Part shown: positions 58,136 to 64,000 of the stretch, in pieces | How the letters are laid out: every line of letters begins with the position of its first letter | How positions within the stretch are numbered: the stretch's first letter is position 1 | Assembly: GCA_963682025.1 (NCBI GenBank) | Contig: OY821520.1 | Span: forward strand, 88,771,670 to 88,835,669 | Direction of reading: 5' to 3' | From: Cordilura impudica | Taxonomy: Eukaryota > Arthropoda > Insecta > Diptera > Scathophagidae | Length of the DNA: 64,000 nucleotides | Made by a program: the position numbers and the translations under genes | The notes under the pieces: model-generated | The model's input: only the letters and a program-made list of their open reading frames with translations | Database searches by the model: none | Told to the model about the DNA's origin: nothing

Positions 58136-58912
58136 GTTTTCTGGAATAACCGCGTATGTCCATTTTTGTCAGTTTTGAGTTAACGATGCCAAATATATTA
58201 ATTTTCAAAGCTCTTCACATGTGTTAAATTTAAAAAAAAAAATTTTTGACCATTTCTGCGTTTTTTCTTTAAATAACGACGTAACTTAAATGTTTATTAA
58301 ATTAATTTGCAGCACTATCGACGTATGTCAACATACGTTTGATCGCTGATAAATTATTTTCTCAGAAAACGACACATAGCGACATACGTCGTTATTAATG
58401 AAAAAAAAAAAAATGCAAAATAATTTTGAATTATTTTTCAGTTTATAACCACTTATAAAAACTTGTGTGTTTATTTCTGTTATTTTTTATCACTATTATT
58501 CTTGATAAGTTGTTATATTCTCATACTAGGTCCCGTTAACTTTTTGTTGACGAACAAAAAAATCCATTTTTCAAGCAACAAGAACTTATGTCTACATGGA
58601 TGGTTGCGTTGGTAGTTTTCTTTTTCAAAGAAAACGACTTTTGTCGACGTAAGTTGTTTTATCTGCACACACTTTAAGTGTTATTTACATATTGTTTTTT
58701 TCGTCCTTCTCTAGGATCTATTCCTCTGAAGATTTTTGACTCAAAATTTTATATAAAGCATTTATTGCCCATATCTATAGGACTGTTAAATAAAAAGCTC
58801 TAAAAACTTTTTATAGAGCCCATAATTTCAAATATAATGTTTTTTGGCTCCCCTGAACATTTTAATTTTATGACATACGCAGTTATTCTAGAAAACCACA
58901 GATATATTATAT
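58127..58912. mobile_element. Probable non-autonomous DNA element with 34-bp inverted ends
   Basis: ATCTGTGGTTTTCTGGAATA...ACCGCGTATGTC (58130-58163) is repeated inverted at 58871-58910 (GACATACGCAGTTATTCTAG...CCACAGAT). The interior repeats GACATACG/CGTATGTC-type words around 58320-58400. It overlaps the foldback edge. No ORF of note. Confidence 0.65.
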
Positions 58913-58987
58913 TAAAAATTAACTTTAAAAATATCCAAAAAAAAAAAAATAATGTGGTATATGTTCATCCTTATAGACCGTTTTATA

Positions 58988-59797
58988 CTCTATACCACTA
59001 TGTGGTTTGGGTATAATGACTTTGTGCTGCTGTTTGTAACAACCAAAAATATTTGACCTACACCTATCTTTAATTATACCGATCGAATCAGAATCACTTT
59101 CTGATTCGATTTAACGATGTCCGTCCGTCCGTCGTCCGTCTGTCCGTCCGTCCGTCTGTGTGTCCATGTAAAGCTTGTAATCAAACTGCAGGTCGCAACT
59201 ATGAATATATTTTGATTAAATTTGGCATTTAATCTTTCATCGACCATGGGATGAACGCTATTGAAACTGGTGAGAATCGGTCTATGTTCAGACCTAGCCC
59301 CCATACAAATGACCCCTATGAAATCAACATATATTGCCATAAGTTCCAAATTATCATACAAATTTTAGTGTAATTGGGTTTGTATGTATATATTACACCC
59401 ATTAATAAGTAGTCCAAAAATGATCCCTATTGGAAAGCTCTTAGTCATAGGCCCCATGTAGAGCTGCTTCCCGATCATCACTTAAATCTATCAAAAATCA
59501 AAAATATTGCACTGATTCTTCTCAAATTTTGTCTGCATATATTTTTGCAAAATACAAGAGACTTTACCAAACATGGTCAGGATCGGTCCATTTTTGGGCC
59601 TAGTCCCTATATAGATATAACATCCGATATGACCTTTTTAATATCTGCAGCCGAAAAAATTAATAAAAATCCCACTCAAATTTGGTTTATGCTTATTTTC
59701 TATATCCAGTTAGTTGGGCCTGAGAGATAGGGTCTCTAAACGCATGGTATAGGGTATCGTATAGTCGGTCTAGACCGACTATAATTTTCTTACTTGT
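58988..59797 (+). mobile_element. Family G (GTCY-bearing) repeat, copy 5
   Basis: CTCTATACCACTATGTGGTT start, a long GTCY tract (GTCCGTCCGTCGTCCGTCTG from 59119), CAAACTGCAGGTCGCAACTA, and TATAATTTTCTTACTTGTTT end. Closest to copy 2. Confidence 0.85.
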
Positions 59798-59809
59798 TTA
59801 ATATTGGAA

Positions 59810-60050
59810 CCAACATGTTTAACATCAGGTGAGTAGTTACGGATTTTACTCCTATAAACAAACAAACAAACACATTACCTCTTTATAATATTAGTATAGA
59901 ATAGATGTAAACCGGTGTGCTTCGCTACCCCGCATCACAATGAAAGGGCTCACCAAAGTCTCAAAGCTCTCACTGTTGCTGTACTCCAGATATATTTATT
60001 TATCGTATACTTTATAGGGGGTACCACGCCCCTTTGTACGATCCCGTACT
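59810..60050 (-). mobile_element. Two Helitron ends joined head to tail, minus strand
   Basis: On the minus strand the 3' end of one copy (GGGTAGCGAAGCACACCGG, ACATCTA) runs directly into the 5' end of another (TCTATACTAATATTATAAAG, starting at 59900), followed by (GTTT)n and a truncated body to about 59840. Units of the first copy extend right to about 60050. Confidence 0.8.
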
Positions 60051-60175
60051 AAAAGCATAATTTTAGAATTTAGTGCGAAATATTAGACATATTTTTCAGA
60101 GATTTGGACTTAAATTTTTTCACAATAAAAGAGGATTTAATAAGTCAAAAAGAAAAATGTAGGATTAATTGTCTG
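60051..60175. other. AT-rich sequence, no gene seen
   Basis: Nothing recognised. Confidence 0.4.
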
Positions 60176-60392
60176 TATGCCTCACTTGCCAAATCGATTA
60201 ACTCCACCTTTTGCAAAATTTAATGTCATGGCACTTGATTGACGGTTATGTAACTTTTTATATTCAGTAATAAGGAATAACACAAATAACACCTCTTTAT
60301 TATTACAGAAATTTGTTTTGAACATAAACAGTTAACCGTCAATCAAGCGTTTTGACGTTAAAATTTTCATAAATCAAGTGAGGCATTTATTT
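60176..60392. repeat. Foldback MITE
   Basis: TGCCTCACTTG (60179) and CAAGTGAGGCA (60378-60388) are inverted ends. Inner parts also pair: CTTGATTGACGGTTATG (60237) with TTAACCGTCAATCAAGC (60333). Arms about 75 bp, imperfect. Confidence 0.72.
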
Positions 60393-60966
60393 ATCTAAGC
60401 AAACACAATTTCTGAGGAATTGAATTGTATTTAATAGAAATACCTGTTTTAATGTTTAAAGAAACCAAGAATTTTTTTTCTATATTTTAAAGTAAAACAT
60501 TTTCTGACAACTCTTGGAGGCTTGCATATTCTGGCGAAAGTTATCTGAAATGTGAAAGTAGAAAGAAGAAAATTCGCTTTAAAATAAAACAAGTGACAAA
60601 AATCATATCGAATGCGAAATCCGCTGAAATAAAATAAAATATTTGTTAATTTCAATTCAATTTATGCTCTCAATAAGACCATAAAGTGCAAGTGTTAATT
60701 TTTTTAAGTTAAAACTTTAAAAAAGCAAATATGGAGATTTTGAAGTAGTTCAAAATCTTTTGGAATTTAAGTAAAATGTTGGAAAATGTTTCAATAACTT
60801 CCAAAATAAAAGCTCGAAATCCCTAATCAAGTAGTTTCGAGAGTTTTTTGCTGCAAATATCAAAACTTTTATTCGAAATAAAGAGTACTGTTTTCTTAAA
60901 GCACGATGCGGCACAATGCGGCACACCAAAGCGTTAATCCCATAATTGTTTATTTTTTTATTTATT
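60393..60966. other. AT-rich sequence, no gene seen
   Basis: A small GATGCGGCACAATGCGGCAC doublet at 60904. No coding motif recognised. Confidence 0.5.
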
Positions 60967-61403
60967 ATTTCGTCGGTTTAACCTGCAAACCTGCTAAATC
61001 CACTTTTTAAGTAGATTGAGATTTTGATGCCGTGTGGTAGAGAAAGATACGCCTCGTTGACCAGCATGTAGTTTTTCTTCAATTTGAGTCTTGAGGTGCG
61101 TAAAAAGGTTTGATAAGAAAAACTGCTAAATCGACTCATAGAAAAATTTTTGTAAGAAAAACGGCTAAATCCAGTACATTATTAGTTGAGTGTTTATTAC
61201 TAACTCCAATTTAGCTGTTTTTTACGGCAATATGGACAGTACTGTAATGAATATGACTTTAATTTAAAAAACACAATTTATCTTAGTAACCCTTGAACTG
61301 AAATGAAATATTTAAATCTTTTATCGTATTATTCTGAGGGAGTTTCGACATTATTTTAAATTGTGTTTAATTTGTGTGAATTAGAAGCAGATATTTTTCA
61401 AAG

Positions 61404-61587
61404 GTAAGTGTAAATATATTATCGTCGGCTTAATGTGCAAACCTGCTAAATTCTGCTACAGGTTTGCATATTAAGCCGATGTTATGTAAATTTAGTGTAC
61501 GTTATTTAGTTCCATTCGGTCGAAAAAAAAATTATGAAGAAACTTAGTTTTGGTTTGAATGGATATAAAATTTACCTACTGTTGCAG
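61404..61587 (+). other. Probable 5' UTR intron holding an end-sequence hairpin
   Basis: AAG|GTAAGT at 61403/61404 and TTGCAG|ATG at 61587/61588 give a consensus intron placed directly before the likely start codon. It holds a palindrome (61423-61480): CGTCGGCTTAATGTGCAAAC and its inverse around a 15-base centre, both matching the element's own termini. Confidence 0.6.
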
Positions 61588-63493
61588 ATGTCAACATCTA
61601 AAAACGCATCCTACAACTCCATCGAAAGCGCAGTAATGTTAAACCAGCACGAACAGGCTCCACTTTTGGTTTCACCTATTACAATAGAACAAGGCTTGGT
61701 ACCTTATGGTATAAATTCGGATTCGGAAACGGATAGCAGCTATCCGGAAAAATGTAGGAAAACAAGAAAACGATCAAGAGTACAAAAATGTGATCCGTTT
61801 GCAGAAAAAAACCAAAAAAATTGAGAGGCTGGAAAAAAATATTTCGGAAAACGAAAGACAGAAACATGGGATTATAAAGTGCCGAAGAAATCAAGAACGA
61901 TGAAGCAAAGATGCAGTTGTAAACAGACGAAATATGATACTATTAAATGTGAGGCTTTTACAGAAGAAGACAGAAAATGTATTTTTCAAAACTTTTGGCA
62001 AATGAATTGGCAAGAAAAAAAGGTTTATGTCGATGGCCTTGTGACATCGCTTCCGACTAAAAGGTTACGGGGAAGAAAACATGTTCAAGAGTCTAGAAGA
62101 AATCAGTCTCTTGTTTACTATTTAAAAAAACACGACGAGCACACCAAGGTATGCAGAACCATGTTTCTTAACACGCTCGGTATTGGAAGATGGACTGTGC
62201 TTAATTGGAAAAATGAAAAAACATTTTCCAAGAACTCAAATAATGTTTTCGCAGCCTCCCGACGTTCTGATAACAAAAATTTTCCCTCAACTCGCTACTC
62301 TAAAGATCGCCAAGAGCTAAATAACTTTTTAAACTCTTTACCTGTTATGGAATCACATTACTGTCGCGCCACATCCCAAAAAAAGTATTTGCAACCAGAT
62401 TGGCCAACAAAGATGTCACTCTACCAATTTTATAAAAACGATTGGTGTAAAAGCCGGGATGTGCGAAGTCTATCGATAGCTGCATTTTACAATGCCTTTG
62501 ATGATAAAAATTTGGCTTTATATATCCCTAAGAAGGACCAAGGTGAAAAATGTGCATTGTTCAAAGTTGGAAATTTACCGGAAGTAGAATATTTAGAGCA
62601 CCAACAGAAAAAAGGAGAGGCTAGGAGAGAAAAGGATAAAGACAAAAGTGATGAAAATATTGTATTTACAGTTGATCTGCAAGCCGTTCTGATGGCACCT
62701 AACTCAAAAATTAGTAGTTTATATTATAGGACAAAACTACAGGTACACAATTTGACTTTTTATAATTTAAAAAATAGAGGCGGATACTGTTACTAATGGA
62801 ACGAAACTGAAGGAGGATTATCTTCTGAGGAATTTGCGAGCATATGGGTGAATTTAATTGAGGATGTTGTATTGCCGCAAAATAAATCTTTAGAGCCACG
62901 TAAAATAATACAGTGACGGATGCAATTATCAGAATAGAAATTGTGCAATGTCTAATGCTTTGATTTGTACGTCCATAAATCACAACATTATTATTGAACA
63001 AAAGTTTCTTGAAGTGGGCCACACTCAAATGGAAGGTGACTGCATTCATTCCACTATCGAACGCGCACTTAAGATCAAAGATATCAATGTGCCTGCAGAC
63101 TATGTCAAAGTCTGTAAATCAGCTAGAAAAAAGCCAAAACCATACGAGGTAAATTACATCAGCTATACGTTTTTTAAAAAATTTGATACTGTTCAGTTCT
63201 TCAGAAGCATTCGACCTGGTCGCAACAAAGGCGACGCAAAAGTCACAGACATACGTGCATTACAATATAACCCAAGTGGTGAAATACTTTATAAATTGAG
63301 ATTTTCTGATGAATGGCAAAAATTGCCCCAAACAAAATCGACCGCAATTATTTCCAAACCCTTTTGTCAGCTTCCTTGCCTTTACGAAAACAGAAGGAAG
63401 ATCACAGCCAAAAAGTTTGAAGACTTACAATATTTAAAAAGTTCACTTCCCGAAGATTACCGTTCCTTCTATGATAATTTACCCCATGAGTAA
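61588..63493 (+). pseudogene. DDE-like transposase of the 60971-63965 element, broken
   Basis: Start MSTSKNASYNSIESAVMLNQ at 61588; an acidic/basic N-terminus to about 61800; frameshifts in A-runs near 61805-61850; then EEDRKCIFQNFWQMNWQEKK, GRKHVQESRRNQSLVYYLKK, VCRTMFLNTLGIGRWTVLNW, SHYCRATSQKKYLQPDWPTK, ALYIPKKDQGEKCALFKVGN. The catalytic-looking part follows: VFTVDLQAVLMAP (D, about 62665), LQVHNLTFYNLKNRGGYCY, TAA at 62794, WNETEGGLSSEEFASIWVNL, a frameshift near 62905, YSDGCNYQNRNCAMSNALI (D), FLEVGHTQMEGDCIHSTIER (E or D). The last frame ends PEDYRSFYDNLPHE at 63493. Cys/His residues in the middle may bind zinc. This layout recalls widespread insect proteins of the DUF7869 type; assignment is from memory. 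One stop and at least two frameshifts. Confidence 0.8.
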
Positions 63494-63969
63494 ATTTAAA
63501 AACACAAAGCAATAAGTTAATTAGATTAGTTATTACACTATTAGTATTAGTTTGTTATTTTGACATCATTTTGTTTTCTTGCGAAATTTTTTTGTTGTAT
63601 TCCATTTAAATACTTTCTTTGAATGATTATTTGTATTTATTTAATATAATAACAAGATATTTTTGTAATTACATGCTTTTTTTTTAAATAAAAAGTACTT
63701 GTGAAACTAGAAAGAAAACTTACTATCTCCCTTAGTAATAACATAACTTGATGTGAGAAAACCTGCTAAGTTACAAAATCGTTTATAACTAAATAAATAA
63801 AATTTTTTTTTTTACATTGTAGTCATACATGAAGAATACAATAAAATAAACCAACTATATTTTTGGTTTTCCTCTCAAGCTACAAATATGAGATATAAGA
63901 AGTTTTTTGTCTCTCCTGTAAAATACGCTGAAAGGGAGTTAGCAGGTTTGCAGGTTAAGCCGACGATTT

Positions 63970-64000
63970 CTTTAACGTCATGTACACGCATATGCTTGCT
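63970..64000. other. Sequence after the transposon, to window end
   Basis: Too short to assign. Confidence 0.3.

Larger units (their letters stand above)
60971..63965 (+). mobile_element. DNA transposon with 31-bp inverted ends and DDE-like protein (tentatively Sola-like)
   Basis: Ends CGTCGGTTTAACCTGCAAAC and, reversed, CGTCGGCTTAACCTGCAAAC match over about 31 bp (to CTGCTAA). Both are flanked by ATTT (60967-60970 and 63966-63969), a possible 4-bp duplication, which would fit Sola-type elements. Words such as CTGCTAAATC recur subterminally (61126, 61166). A protein occupying most of the interior is described separately. Superfamily placement is inference from the 4-bp flank and memory of related insect proteins. 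Confidence 0.85.

Overview
This window looks like a repeat-dense, AT-rich piece of an insect genome, most likely a higher fly (Diptera). The grounds are the transposon set (rosa-type DD41D mariners, a piggyBac-like element, Transib, jockey-like LINEs, a gypsy-type LTR element), dispersed elements carrying (GTCY)n tracts like those described in dipteran mini-me/DINE-type repeats, and insect-style splice sites. Species is not determinable from sequence alone. No rRNA, tRNA, CRISPR array or bacterial gene was seen.

The only convincing host-gene sequence is one exon on the + strand (49726-50450): a good splice acceptor, about 490 bases of 5' UTR with an upstream ORF, an ATG at 50216, 78 codons, then a CAA|GTAAGT donor. 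The rest is transposon, transposon remnant, or AT-rich sequence in which I recognise nothing.

Layout. 1-4190: a LINE split by a piggyBac-like element (771-3723, TTAA target sites). 4200-10900: dispersed repeats, a hAT-like MITE with inverted ends (6828-7704), an exact 8-bp-TSD non-autonomous element (7834-9015) and a nested tandem-repeat element (9546-10215). 10880-14900: a decayed jockey LINE and a decayed Tc1/mariner copy. 14913-17393: a Helitron with a 158-bp tandem array, holding a second copy of the hAT-like MITE whose GC-rich core has expanded. 18742-21853: a gypsy element whose pol lies backwards relative to its primer-binding site, with a GTCY repeat inserted in RT. 22690-25985: a long foldback element split by an RTE-like LINE. 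26470-28031: a Helitron holding another MITE copy. 28032-28480: jockey RT remnant, minus strand. 31331-35897: a Transib element (RAG1-related transposase) with CGACG target sites. 36300-39000: Tc1 and mariner relics, one split by a piggyBac-type MITE. 40040-49620: repeat families X, Y, G, W and Z, nested with mariners and a Helitron. 51600-60060: more of the same, including mariner B and foldback elements. 60971-63965: a 3-kb DNA transposon with 31-bp inverted ends and a DDE-like protein of a superfamily I can only tentatively call Sola-like.

The most useful result is the nesting order. Several insertions can be read against an uninterrupted paralogous copy in the same window, which fixes boundaries and target duplications without outside data. 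The best candidates for under-described biology are the 60971-63965 element with its own end sequences repeated as a hairpin inside a probable intron, the near-intact Transib, and the gypsy element with an inverted interior.
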